From Saccoglossus kowalevskii (Eukaryota > Hemichordata > Enteropneusta > Harrimaniidae), in the NCBI RefSeq assembly GCF_000003605.2, contig NW_003156235.1, positions 394,882-452,762 of the forward strand: 57,881 nt of DNA, read 5' to 3'. Under the pieces are notes generated by a model. That model ran no database searches, had not been told where the DNA came from, and was given only the letters and a program-made list of their open reading frames with translations. Position numbers and translations under genes: made by a program. Positions 14,601 to 27,154 of the stretch are shown here, piece after piece; position 1 is the stretch's first letter; each line of letters begins with the position of its first letter.

Positions 14601-16105
14601 CGTAATTGATGACGATCTGGTTATGTTCAAGCGTGCCTATATTTTCATCTGATGATGCTGATGAGATTGTCGCCTGTGTTAAAACGAATTCACAGTCCAA
14701 GGATTCCTATCAACAGAAATTGATATTTCAATCTATTAAATCATCCTTCGTGTGACGTCAGAGTAGGGACGTCATACGAGGGTGATTAATTATATTAATA
14801 GCCATCGAAGATGGTTGTGGATCGTATATATATATCAACCCCCTCGGTATTATTACAGAACGCCCGTATGTTGCTAATCATTAAATAATAACCTAGTGGG
14901 AGGGGGTGTACAGGCAATGTGTACTGATGTATGTGTGTGTGAGTGAATGTGCTTGACAAAGTGGTTTCGTGGCATTGACTGATTGTCATCCAATCTACAT
15001 ACAAACGCCATCATGTTTTCTCTTTCCACTCGCATCGTATTATAAATAGATAAATACTCGAACATGCATTTAACGGAAAACGCGGAGATGTTATTTCTAT
15101 GCCGACAAAATACATATGCTATATCTTAGCATGATCATCGTAAACACAGCTTATGTCGCTGCCCAATCCCGAGCCTGGTGGTGGTCGCAACGTGCGGGGA
15201 CTGGAATACGAAATAATTTCAACCGATTGTTTACGAACGCATTCGGGCTTTCGACGTTCTTCGTCTTTTCAAAATTATTAAATTTATTTTGCTCGATTTC
15301 TCAATTCAGGCAGACCCACTCGCCATATGATTGTTAGACTTTGCATTTTTACACCATGACTATTCAATGACGTCATACATCATATCATGTAGTTCACGCT
15401 ACTGTACTAAAATTTCCCTTTGAACCACATTTAGATGCAATAAATGCAGAAATATACACCTACCAAATTTATCAAAATCCAAATGCCCTATTTCCTCAAC
15501 AGAACTTTAATCAAGGATTTCATTTGCAGCGTCAGAGCATGACTTGACCCTTGACCCAAGCTGCACGAAAATAATAATTGTCAATTTGAAACGAGGGCGC
15601 ACTCTGAGAGCATTTGACCGGAGTAAAGTTTGCATCCAATTTCATCTCAGTGATCAGTAGTTTATAAGAAGCTATCATGTTTTGAGATATCGTTTCTTCG
15701 AAGATCTCAACTTTGGTTGTCCCATTGTCTATTTCGGGACACAACGAAAACATAGAAGTTAATTAATGCTAACTCATTCTTGTGTGCTCTCTAAAGGAGA
15801 ACGGATACAAATTTAAAACTTAGATTGTATACAGTCACAATCCTCTCAGGAATACTCCACTGAAAAAATGTTTTTCAAAATCTTGTATTGGAATTATCTT
15901 GATGGAAAAAGTGATGATTTTTCAAGCAGATGAAAACTTTTATAACAACATACATTCTCATTTACAATTAATCCGAATTTATGCATTCTCGTTCAAAAGA
16001 ACAATTTTCATTGTTTATTTTGAGTTAAAATTTGCATTAAATAATAAAATCACTGTCAATTTTAAATAGCAGTTTTAATCGTTCCTCAATAAAATATAGG
16101 ATTTA
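11691..16105. other. gene-free region upstream of the receptor gene
   Basis: No exon firmly supported. An open frame at 13985-14221 (minus) has balanced composition (contains FTGEKDSYWTEPDIQ) but no recognised domain. If the receptor has a separate signal-peptide exon it should lie in or upstream of this stretch, but I could not identify it. The motif near 12812 matches one near 2111. Confidence 0.4.
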
Positions 16106-16117
16106 TTGATATCTGAT

Positions 16118-19100
16118 ATGCTTTGGAAAGTTGTATTGACAACTGTCTACTTCTCTTCCACAGGCTGCCTTGCGTCGGAAGCCGAGATGCACCTGCGCGA
16201 AATGCTCTTCCGGGGATATAACAAATTATCACTTCCGGTGTCAAATGTCAGTGAAATCCTGAATATCACCTTCGGGCTTGCTATCTCACAGATTATAGAT
16301 GTGGTGAGTCTGTTTTGTTTTGTACCTTCTTATGCATGATCAAGTTTGCTGAAAAATCAATCGTTGGTGATAAATCCATTCCAAAGTTCGTAGTATCCCT
16401 ATTCGATTCAGCGGTGATCACATGACTTTGAGTCTTTGCGTAATGTGTTTTCAAGTTGCTGGTAAAGAATGTATAAACTGTAGGAAAAAAACAAGTGGAG
16501 TTATATTTGCTATTTGTATTTTAATGAAAGAAATATTACATTATTTTCACTCATAGTTTTCTGTTTTCTTTTTCATAATACTGTTGATCTTATATCATAT
16601 GAGTGCAGTTAGCAAAACAGATTCGCTACGTGACGTCATAAGATCGCATCGGAGGACGCGATGAGGCGGCTTTTAGAACCGTATTTAGGATGTTATACAT
16701 ATTATTAATACAATACGTTTCACATGTCTTTACCAATGATTATATCACATCATTCATTAAATTGTTGCAATTTTACAATATTTTGGCAGAAATAAAAAAA
16801 AGGTCCTGAGAATATCCTTTCAGATGAATTGACGACCGCGCTGACTATAAATAACAAACTCATTGTTGTTCATTAATGTTAGTTATAATACTTATCAGAT
16901 AATTAAGCGATGATTTAACGTGCTTTAACAAACATCTTCCAAGTTATTCTGACGTCTTTAATTTCGTAATGTCCAAGACAGTTATAATATAAATAAACTA
17001 AAATAACATCAGTCGAAGAAACTGTAATAAGCTGATGAAAGACGAGGTAAGCATACAACGCGGTGGAATGTTGGTAGAGTTAAAGGAGGCACGCAGAATA
17101 CATGGGTAAATTGTAACGGTAATAGTACCAAATTTAACGAATGTGAAATCGCCCTCTACGCTGGTTCGGAAAGCGTCTGCAGAGGGCGCAATTTCACAAG
17201 TTTTCTCGATACAATCGACATTTCAATTTGGAATTTTAGTTTACTGCAAGCAGTCGGTTATAATATAAGCACCGCAGATAAAAACGTTAGTCTGTACGGG
17301 GACCAATACTATTAGGCCTTACACATTCTACTGTGTGATACATAACAATATAATCACCCATCACCATCCCGTATTCAGTTGTCACGTTTTTGTTATCTTC
17401 ACAGAATGAAAAAAGCCAGGTTATGACAACAAAAGTATGGCTCAGGCATGTAAGTACAATTTATAATAATTCTAATATACTGCACTGGGACTACATTACA
17501 ATGAATGTGTGCCAAAACCACTCTCACTTAGCTGAACTATTACCATGACAATTTGGTTTTAGGGAAAATAGTTACTTTAGTTTTGTACAATTAAATATAA
17601 CGTACCAGATTGTGCGTATATTATATTCAGCGTGTGATTCTTGTAGATTAATTCGCAAAATATTATGATCATTAATAAAGTATTAACTGATTTAACCATA
17701 AGTAAATTTGCATTCATCGGCTTGTTATTGTAACGCGGAATACACTGACTACACTATAGGCTTAAGTTGCGCCTTTTTCTGATGTATACAGGCGAAGGAA
17801 GACCGATCGGCGTTATTGTTATACGTCAATAAACAAGTAAAGTTTTTAAGTAATTCGCTAAATCTTACCATTACCTCCATCATCATCAATGTCGTCTTTA
17901 ACGTCACAGGGACGCAACGTCGCTAGAGGGCGCCACTTATGGGGAAAGGTCACTAAGATCAGTTGGTTATGTTTATTATGTCTTGTACTTATTTCAGTCG
18001 TGGGACGATAACCACTTGGAATGGGATCCAAACTTATATGATGGCATTTCCAGCATCCGGGTACCTGCTCAAATTCTGTGGATTCCTGATATATTAATCT
18101 ACAACAAGTAAGTGAATTTGTCACATACCTACTATCGTTACGTGTCACTGCTTGATAAATAAACTACCTAGCTAGATAGTTCGTTACGTGTTACCCACAC
18201 TTGTGTACGTACCCCGGAACTTTCGTTACGTGTAACTATTATACAGTTAGATTAGTGTACATACCTAGGAACTTTCGTTACGTGCAACTATTATACAGTT
18301 AGATTAGTGTACATACCCCGGAACTTTCGTTACGTGTAACTATTATACAGTCAGATTAGTGTACATACCTCGGAACTTTCTTTACGTGTAACTATTATAC
18401 AGTTAGATTAGTGTACATACCCCGGAACTTTCGTTACGTGCAACTATTATATAGTTAGATTAGTGTACATACCCCGGAACTTTCGTTACGTGTAACTATT
18501 ATACAGTTAGATTAGTGTACATACCTCGGAACTTTCGTTACGTGTAACTATTATACAGTTAGATTAGTGTACATACCCCGGAACTTTCGTTACGTGTAAC
18601 TATTACTGTTATAGATATATTAGTGTATGTATCTTTGAATTTTAATTACATTCCACTGTTTTATATCAAGAATTTCGAGCACGTTTGTACGTGTAATTGT
18701 TACACCACTATAGTATTGTACGTAGCCCCGAACACTGACACGAACAATAGTTGTGTCATTTTGCTATATAACATGAAAGAAATTAGCGTATATTTTAGTA
18801 TGTACATTCTAAAAGTGGAACGAAGAATGAACTGCCAATACAATAACATGCAATGCAATACTCCTTCCTTTTTTGTTTTATTGAGAAACTGGCATTGTCG
18901 CCTAAGAGTTTCTAAACTCGAAATTGCCACGGTATCAGTCCAGTGAAAACAAAATGAATTTCTGCGAAGCAAATTGCATGCTGACAGTTCTATAACGGGA
19001 ACCTCGCAATTTCGATACACGATGATATCATGCGAACTAATTGTTTCCAGTCAAACGACGATAGATGCAAATGTGACCCGGAAACTTAGTAGAAAAATAA

Positions 19101-22100
19101 ATATGATTATTCAAGGTTTAAAAAAGCATGCAAGTTCACATGAGCACATACGATTTATTTTATATTCATAGGGTTCTTTAAAAAACGTACATTTTAAAAT
19201 TGACCAAATATTTGTAAATTAAACTTAAAATCAATGTGAAATGTTTTCATTCATCTGACATGTGTTATATATATATGTATCCGTTTTAACTAGCGCCGAT
19301 GGTGGGTACGATGTTAAAAACATGGCGATGGCAAACGTGTTCAGTAATGGCACAGTACAGTGGGTGCCACCGGCTATATACAAAAGTTCGTGTCGTATAA
19401 ACGTGGAGTATTTCCCGTTCGACGAGCAGGTGTGTCTGCTGAAGTTCGGATCATGGACATATGATGGCACAGTGGTGGATTTAGTACCGGAGGGGGAGCT
19501 TGCCACACAAAGGGATTATTGGGTGAGCGGCGAGTGGGAGATCGTGAAATCGCCTGGAAAGAGAAGCGCTGTAAAGTATCCGTGTTGCGAAGAGATTTTC
19601 ATCGACATCACTTACTCTTTCAACATCAGGAGGAAACCTTTATTCTACGTTGCTAATCTGTTACTTCCCTGTGCGCTCATCTCATTCTGTAGTGTTCTGG
19701 TGTTTTATTTACCGTCCGATTGCGGCGAAAAGATGTCCCTTTGTACTTCGGTGCTTGTGTCGCTGTCGGTGTTTCTGCTCTTGATAACAAAACTCATCCC
19801 AGCGAACGCAAACACAATGCCTTTAATAACAAAATACCTATTGTTCACTATGGTACTTGTGACGTCATCTATTGTTATGGCCGTGTTTGTTTTGAATATT
19901 CATCACCGATCGCCGACGACGCATGTTATGCCCGTGTGGGTTCGTAAAGTGTTTATAGACACGTTGCCAAAAATACTTTGTATGAAGAGACCAGATAATT
20001 ATAATTTCCGATATCGGAACGTCGGTATCACCCTAACAAAAGACGCTCTGCGGAATCGAAAGATTGATTCGGACAGAATTGTTGTGGAGAATCCGAGTCG
20101 GAGCAATTTCACAGTGCGCATGCGTTCCCAGGGTGATGGGCTCATGGTTCATAGTGGAGAGGAAAGAGGTGAGATTTTCTAAGGCATTACATATAACGTG
20201 ATTAATTAATGATATTGTTTGCCAGTTCATTATGTAGAAACAATATACTAGTAGTATGCCTTTTTACGACAACTGCGCTCATTAAACTAGCTCCTTCATT
20301 TCATCACTGCACATGCCTATACAAGAACACATGGAAAATAATTTCACAGGATTTCCATGCTTGGGATATATTTTGCTAGTTTAGAAATTCGACAGAAGGC
20401 AAGGTGTGCGACACCCACCGTCCTTTAACCTATTTAGATTGTTCATTACAGTTTCACGAAATTCTTTGGATTTGTTTTATCTTTTGATAATAGATTTATT
20501 GCTTTATAGAGTCATATCTGAAAAAAAAATGTGGGGGTACGGTGAATTTGAGATGTGATATTATTGTATGTAAATTACCGAGTCAATACTTGGGATTCTA
20601 TGGGGAAAAAGTAAAACTCAAATCCGTTCAATTAGAAAACATTATTGCGATTTTTTTAACTTGAGGTAATAAAACAATGTCTCTGAAACTACATTTCAAA
20701 AAAGGGAGTAGGGACGTATTTATGCATCCACTTTGAACCAACTACGTGCGGAAAATCTGTGTTGAGCAGCCTTATAATCGACTGACAGTTGTGTGCAAAC
20801 TATTTGAGCTCTTCCCACCCAAAGAACAGATTACGTTTGTTGTGTGCATGTTTTAATCATACACAGGCCGTGAACATACAACATGGACTAAAACTAAAAA
20901 AAAAAAAATTGTGTTTGATACGTCATTCTGTAGACCAAAGCAGAAAATGATTTATCATAAATTAAGAGGTTGTGTTTGCAAGATATTCGTCAGATGAAAA
21001 ATCGAAAACACTTATTCGCATGCGTAGTGCACATGCGATCAGATGCTACAGCGTTTTCAATTCGTGGTAAATCGTAATCCGATGCACTAATCAACATACA
21101 GAATCAAACAACGATATTAAAAAATTATACACTCTCCTTCATATTGCATCTTTAATAGTTTGTCTCATTAAAAAATTGAAGCGGGGAGTCGTCTCCTGCG
21201 CATGCGTCAGATGGCCATAGCGTGTCATTGTTTACAAACAAGCGTCTACCCGTGAACGTTTTTAGCGTGTGTTGTTATCGTCACTAGGGACTCAATTCCC
21301 GCGCGTGCGCAGGTGACGACCCTCCCGCTTTAAATCAATATTTCGCCTGTGTTATTACGTTAGAGGCTGAGTGTTATCACATTTACGACTTGTATTATGT
21401 TGATGTAGTTGTTATTAAAACATAATGCATGTCTATGACTGTTTGTACATTTGTTAGTAATGTAATACAGCTCCCTCCCCATAATGTTACCCCACTGTCT
21501 TTACAATTTTCACAGCATGACGTTAAATATACTAAGCACAATGAACCCCGGTCATCCCTGTATGTTCGTCTTCTCTGTTTTTCCGTTACAGTGGGACACG
21601 CAATTCCGCTTTCCAAGTATCTACCCTCTTCAGTTTCAGATGCGGATACCAGCGACGCCCTCAACGTCGACAAAGCAATACAAGAGATCATGTATATTAC
21701 CAGTACATATGCTAATGAAGAAGACTATCTAAAGGTACATTTCACAAGATTGTTTATGTCACTACGTTGTGAATCACATTATTAATTATAACACATTAAT
21801 CAATATTTCTTTGATGAACTGTCTCGCATGCATAATTTAATTTTGCGAACACGATTTTGTTAGCCAACGGCGCCCTCAACGTCGATCTTTTTGGGCTTGT
21901 TTTTAACTGGTCGCGGAGCACTTCCATTGATAAGCAAACTGAGAACCATCCCTCAAAAACGTCCAAAACAAACGGTAGGACAACCCGGAAAAGTCTAGTA
22001 TAATATCACTAAATTATTGTAGGTTGTCTGTAGACAAGGTAATTCACTTTCCCAAACCCGGTTCCAGAATTAGAAGATGGCCGCTTCCAAATTACCGATT

Positions 22101-22822
22101 ACATACTTATCATATTACACATATCAGTGATTTTTAAACCGTTTTACAATTTATTAGCATAATATGACGTGAAATTCACCTGCCATTGTTAAAATGTCTC
22201 ATAACTTTTACGAGGGTTACGGAAACTGGAAGTTGAGCTCAAAGAACATAAAATAAACGTCCGACAAATATTACACACATACAAGAACACAGAATGAATT
22301 TACAAATAATTGGCAAAGAAGGACTGACAAATACAACACACATAATCACAAAAGTACGAGAATGATGTCATGTCCTCATAGCATTATGGGTTAGTCGATA
22401 TTTATTGTATCACACGTGACTCCCGTCTTACACCATCTGTGAAGTACGTAGATGTATATTTTCCAATTGATACGTCTTATTATTTCAGTGTAATAAAACA
22501 TGATTGTAACATGTTACGATACCCTCGTACTGTGTAATGACAATCCATGCAAGTCAGTGCAAGCAGACCGACCTTTTGACTTTCGGATCGGAACAAAACA
22601 AATATTATAGGAACACTCGTGAGACATTATTTATTTAACTTATTGTTGCTTCTCTCTGACTCCCTCTCTCTGCAGCAACGGGAAGATTGGAAATACGTGG
22701 CTATGGTAATTGACCGTATATTTCTTTGGGTCTTCTGTTGTGTATGTACTTTTGGAACAATAGGAATTTTGATGCAAGCACCTTTGGCATCGACTTTCTT
22801 TAAGGAGCAATTCTTCGGTTGA
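16118..22822 (+). CDS. nicotinic acetylcholine receptor alpha-type subunit
   Basis: A Cys-loop ligand-gated cation channel subunit of the plasma membrane. Coding exons: (16118)16164-16303, 17405-17449, 17998-18107, 19294-20168, 21592-21734, 22676-22822. All junctions are GT-AG and phases agree. Counting from ATG 16118 the product is 501 aa. Visible: loop D Trp74, loop A Tyr112, Cys-loop C147-C161 (13 residues between), loop B Trp168, vicinal Cys211-212 that define alpha subunits, M1 at about 231-253, M2 at 260-280 with GEK before it (cation selective), M3 at about 291-315, an amphipathic helix before M4, and M4 at about 460-485. Loop C has Phe216 where Tyr is usual, 9' of M2 is Val269 not Leu, and 20' is Lys280 as in neuronal beta subunits. 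Exons of 140, 45 and 110 bp match vertebrate CHRNA7. The start is uncertain: ATG 16118 gives a plausible signal peptide ([19 protein letters not shown]), but a good acceptor ends at 16163, so a separate first exon is possible. A possible ATTAAA poly(A) signal lies at 23217. Confidence 0.93.
17142..17199. repeat. imperfect inverted repeat in receptor intron
   Basis: GTGAAATCGCCCTCTACGC at the left pairs, with small gaps, with GCAGAGGGCGCAATTTCAC at the right, around a short loop. It resembles a tiny foldback element and lies in the intron before the 45-bp exon. Similar GAGGGCGCC words recur elsewhere in the window. Confidence 0.55.
18123..18612 (+). repeat. 52-bp minisatellite in receptor intron
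   Basis: About ten tandem copies of a 52-53 bp unit containing CGGAACTTTCGTTACGTG, TAACTATTATACAGTTAGA and TTAGTGTACATACC. The middle copies are nearly identical. The first, partial copies begin within about 20 bp of the donor of the 110-bp exon (ends 18107), and degenerate copies may extend to about 18735. The unit holds a small palindrome, GTTAC-GT-GTAAC. Confidence 0.9.
19294..20168 (+). CDS. receptor exon with ligand-binding core and M1-M3
   Basis: A single 875-bp exon carries everything from the Asn after loop A to the start of the cytoplasmic loop. Vertebrate CHRNA7 splits this region over several exons. It starts after a TAG acceptor (TTTTAACTAG) in phase 2 and ends in phase 1 at the donor AAAGAG/gtgag. 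It encodes [15 protein letters not shown] (Cys-loop), FGSWTYDG (loop B), [13 protein letters not shown] (loop C), [10 protein letters not shown] and the pore helix, then [12 protein letters not shown] after M3, a sequence close to neuronal subunits. The M3-M4 loop following it is about 140 residues. Confidence 0.93.
21176..21333 (+). repeat. TTAA-ended MITE, family 1, copy 3
   Basis: A 158-bp copy in the receptor intron between the 875-bp and 143-bp exons. Both termini are intact (TTGAAGCGGGGAGTCGTC on the left, CCTCCCGCTTTAA on the right). It has short internal deletions relative to copy 1. Confidence 0.85.
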
Positions 22823-25800
22823 GCAGATGGCAATAACTACTGTGCAAACCATGAATGAAGTATGACCCTGGTCATGCAATATTGTCAACGTCTTCCGAAA
22901 AAGCGAAGCCAAAGTGTTTTTTTTTCCAATTTAAGGAAATCTTCGAGCTTGGTTTGATGGTTGTCGGGATGTCTGGTTGCTGTACCTCTATGGAATGACC
23001 ATCCGTATTCACAACTCATTGCAACGAATGACTATGCGTAGTTCTACATACACCAAGAGAGGTTACATAGAAATCGGACTGTTGCGGAATGAACTGCATT
23101 TATTTAAAGGCGCGGGGTTCGGGCAATAATTCCACCGTAGTTAAATTTAAACACCCTGTCAGTCGGGAAATGATTACACCACGTGTTTCATTCTTGCGTG
23201 TCACTTAGGAGAACCGATTAAATACAAAATAATATTATTGAAGGTAATATATTATTTTTCCAAGATCAAATTCAAGAACATATTTTGTAATAACATGATA
23301 CCGGTATATAAAGAAATTACATCATCACTTTTTTTTAAAAAACAACAACAAAATACTTATATTTGTATCTGCCTACAAACAAGTTCTATTGTACTAGCTC
23401 ATATGTTTGATTCTAACTTCGTCATGGCAACTTGCCACCTTCTAATACTCATTTACGTAGTGTATATGTGTTTTACTTAAGACGGATTCATACAATTTAT
23501 GGCCAACCCTTCACTGGGCTTTCCATCGAACTAATTCTTGGACAGCTATGTCTAGATTTAGATTTTGGTTCTGACATTTGACAGTTTGTAATCAATAGAG
23601 TGGCTATGGATCGGCCTGGAAGTTTAAACTTTTCAGGGAGCAATGGAATTCCCTAGTTTTAGAAATCAGGTTTGTTTATTTATCTTTTGAAATGTACACT
23701 TGCATGATAATTGAGTAAATTGATACGTATTGCAGCTTTTTTTCCCACGCGTGATAAAACCATTACAATAACCATGAAAGGTACTAACACGTAAGTACCG
23801 TCCATGCACTAATCTACACAATGAGAATTTGACGGGACATACATGTTTTGTAATATTGGTAGTGGAGCCTAACGTGCACATCGTCGATACGATATGTCAT
23901 AAACATACCGGTGATATAACGAACATATGTATCAAAGCTAACTCTATTATATGATTCTCACAATTAATACTTGTATGTTCTACATGTTATTTGGGTCCAC
24001 GTGTACATTCAAATAACACGTGGAGCATACGTCTTAATCACTTTTATTCAATTCTAATATGTTTGTATACATACATACATGCATACTATTCTTCATCAAA
24101 TTAGATTGATCGAGAGATGATATTATTATATTTTTCGTATCAACTAATTACACGTGATGTGCAACTTGTTATGTCAGTTTGTATGTGTGTCAGAATACTG
24201 TAAAACACACTGAAATAGCTACATGCCATTTTAGCGAATTTGACTCAATACATAAATTAACAAAATCTTAATTTAGCTAAAATGCCAACAATCTCATTGT
24301 GAGAATATTCTTTATTCTAAATTAGCGACATCTTGAATTAGCGAAATTACAGCTAAAAAGAACATGTTTTACAGTATTTGTTTTGATGGCACTGATTCAT
24401 AACACAATATATATTATCTTCATCTATAAAGCAGTGCGATTTCTCGGATTTGGCATTCAGCTATCATCCCAGATTATTTTTTACTATTTGCCACATCTGC
24501 TGTGAAGCGAAGAGATTTGCGGGCATCCATGCCTGATGAAATGCCCTATGAAAAGACACTAGTAATATGTATAACATATATCCAAGTATATGTTCAATGT
24601 TGATATCCCTGTAAAGTATGCTTGCCGAGGAATTTGAGCTGGGTCTATTCAGTGATAGTCACCGCGCATGACAACTGGAAGCAAATTTTCGTAATCAACT
24701 ATTTACAAGGAAGAGCCTGATTGGCTACCCAGAGAGCAGATTGTTTTATACCTTGTATATTTGCTTCGACTCAATCGAAGTCTGCTGGTTCACGTGTTGC
24801 CATGACAATTACTAGCAATGCGAAAGACTGACGGATTTGTTTTTAACGGAAATACATCATCTCCCATCACGCATTTTGTAATTTATTTTATTTACTGACA
24901 CTTTTTTTTATGCTAATATAGTGGAAAACCGTTTTCATTTTTTGTAATTACCATTATTACAACTCAGCAATCAAGTATGACCAGACTTTATGTTCGTTAT
25001 TTAATGCATTCATTCATTCCAAAATTCAAAAAAAGCAATATATAAAATTATGTTTTTTTCTTCTTGCGAGATAGTTGATATGTGATTACATTACTCATAT
25101 CTTGCATAAGTTTGTTGGTCATTAGTACGGTGGACAGTAGAGACGTTTAATAAAATGTAAATTGTGTTATGCTGCATTAGTTTTTCTTATTTTCTCTTGT
25201 TGTGACTGCGTAAAACTAAGAGCACTGGAGTCCTAAAAAGAAACTTTGAGCACCAAACTAATATTTTGCCCATTACAATAATTTTTCGCGTAATTTACCT
25301 GTAATGCTTTCTTGTGATTGGTCGTACAACAGTCACGGAGTAATCATAGAATTGCTCTAACATACACAGACCAGACCGGACCGGACCGGACCGGACCGGA
25401 CTTGACTGTGTCGTCTTGTCTTCCCTGTGATGTTTACGCAAAGTTCATCTAGCTAAATTATGACCTTGGGGTTATTGAAGCATTCTCACCCAATCTCTGA
25501 ACGTGAATCACGTCATTTATAAAAGACCCTGCACAGATAATGCATGCACTGTTTCCCACCAGGTTCGACATAATCACATGACAGTCGGTTATGTTTGAAG
25601 GTTGCAAATGTGTCGCCTTTCGTGACCGCATAACACATATAGCGCACGCCCGATTATGGCCATTTATGAAAACGGGGGTGTCGCTATACATGAAAGTTAG
25701 CACAGCATTCAAACTAACATAATGTGGCAGCAATTTGCATAATCTCACATCAAAAGGCTAGGAAAGAGACTGTTGCCCCAAAGTTTACTTGAGTAAAAAT

Positions 25801-26376
25801 ATGTGTGTGACTCTCTCTCTCTCTCTCCTTCAAACCCAAGGTCGTCCAGAACCGCTTTCATCTTTGAAAAAAATGTCGAATACCATTAATGACAACTCCC
25901 ACAAAGAAAAATATCTCTGTTCTTCATCAGTATCCTTACCACTATCTACTTGCCTAGGTCAGCGACTTTTCATCTTCAATCTTAATTTCCAACTTATTTA
26001 CATTAGAAAACAATATCTTCCTAACTGAAATGATCACCACGATTTATGCACAAAGCTAATCTGCATACAACAAAAGTGCAAATATCCTCTCCGAAGTCCC
26101 GCGTCCATCTTCTTCTAGGACGTCCTTGATTCCATCTTCTTCTTCTAGTACATTAGCATCACATCTCGCTAATACTACAGAGTGGAGATTCCCAAACAGT
26201 AACCAGCACCAGAGATTAGTGCAACTATGGATCCAGCTGATGGAACTGAAAAGTTACACACACAGATGCCACACAACCAAGGTGCCTCAACTAGGAGCAC
26301 AATGAAGTCTCTCCATATTCGTCAAAGTCACAGCATTTACAAAAAAACACACACAACAATCTCTATCTATGAATGT
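22823..26376. other. intergenic region after the receptor gene
   Basis: It contains the receptor 3' UTR, of unknown extent, then AT-rich sequence with no supported gene. An ACCGG-type pentamer repeat lies at about 25374-25400. An open frame at 25458-25748 (minus) has no recognised domain. Confidence 0.4.
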
Positions 26377-27151
26377 TCATAGAAGAACATATATATTGAA
26401 CAATACAACATGTTGACTCGAATCCCACAACTTTTGACTCACTGAGTAGTGACGCCAAGCTAAGACCGGGTCAAGCACTGGTGCATGCATACCGGATTCA
26501 ATTGCCTTAGGGTCTACATCTCCAACTTTCGTCTCACAATATGCCTCTAATTCGGATGTAAGCTTACAAACTTGCTTCATACAGCTCTCCAGTTCACTTT
26601 CTATCACAACACATCGAATCACACCTGTATCGAATGGCTTTGGCCCACCGTCACACTGCTGTGCACAGGCTATAAACTCATCAAGTCTATATCTCACAGA
26701 TGGCCTATGTGCTCTCTGGGATCTCCTCACACTCTGATCCACAGATGGCGTATCACAGGCAAAGTCCCCACTGGGTGCAGGTCTTCAGCATTGGGCACCT
26801 CTATATTACCACCTATATGCATTGGACCATTATCCTCACTCACTAATTCAGTTTCACATGCCTATGGTTCAGACTCATTTGTACCTCTACAAAATTCTTC
26901 TGCCTGCAGGATCTGTCCCCCTGTAGCTTTATCTCTGGCATGCCCCCTATGTGGAAACACCATCCACTAAACCGTGTCAGAATCAGTTTCATCTCCATAT
27001 CTGGAACTACTGACTCTCTGCCTCATGTGGGTTCTCACCACTCTTCTCCTGGGCAACTTCAGTTGTTTTGAGAGGAAAGGAGTGATGGGAGTACCATGTT
27101 ACGATGTAGAGTTCTATGGTTACCACCACCCTCAAGCAGCGGTTTATACAC
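26377..27151 (-). mobile_element. Ty3/gypsy-like retrotransposon remnant (end of integrase)
   Basis: On the minus strand, 27151-27059 reads VYKPLLEGGGNHRTLHRNMVLP, which fits the C-terminal end of gypsy-type integrases (pattern ...G.RTLHRNLLLP). Downstream, in another frame, are PHRGHARDKATGG and then RRSQRAHRPSVRYRLDEF (about 26730-26680), a basic tail common after such integrases. Frames are broken by stops and shifts, so the copy is dead. No protease, RT or RNase H part and no clear LTR pair is visible. The family call rests on motif recognition only. Confidence 0.5.
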
Positions 27152-27154
27152 ACA

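Noticed and set aside
15116-15337. Candidate signal-peptide exon for the receptor (frame with MLYLSMIIVNTAYVAAQ)
   Set aside because: No convincing donor in the required phase follows the hydrophobic stretch.
18123-18735. Tandem units considered as a CRISPR array
   Set aside because: Units are contiguous with no unique spacers, and the context is an animal intron.
18623-19171. Overlapping open frames of about 65-107 codons on both strands
   Set aside because: They are intronic, of low complexity, have no recognised domain, and are opposed on the two strands.
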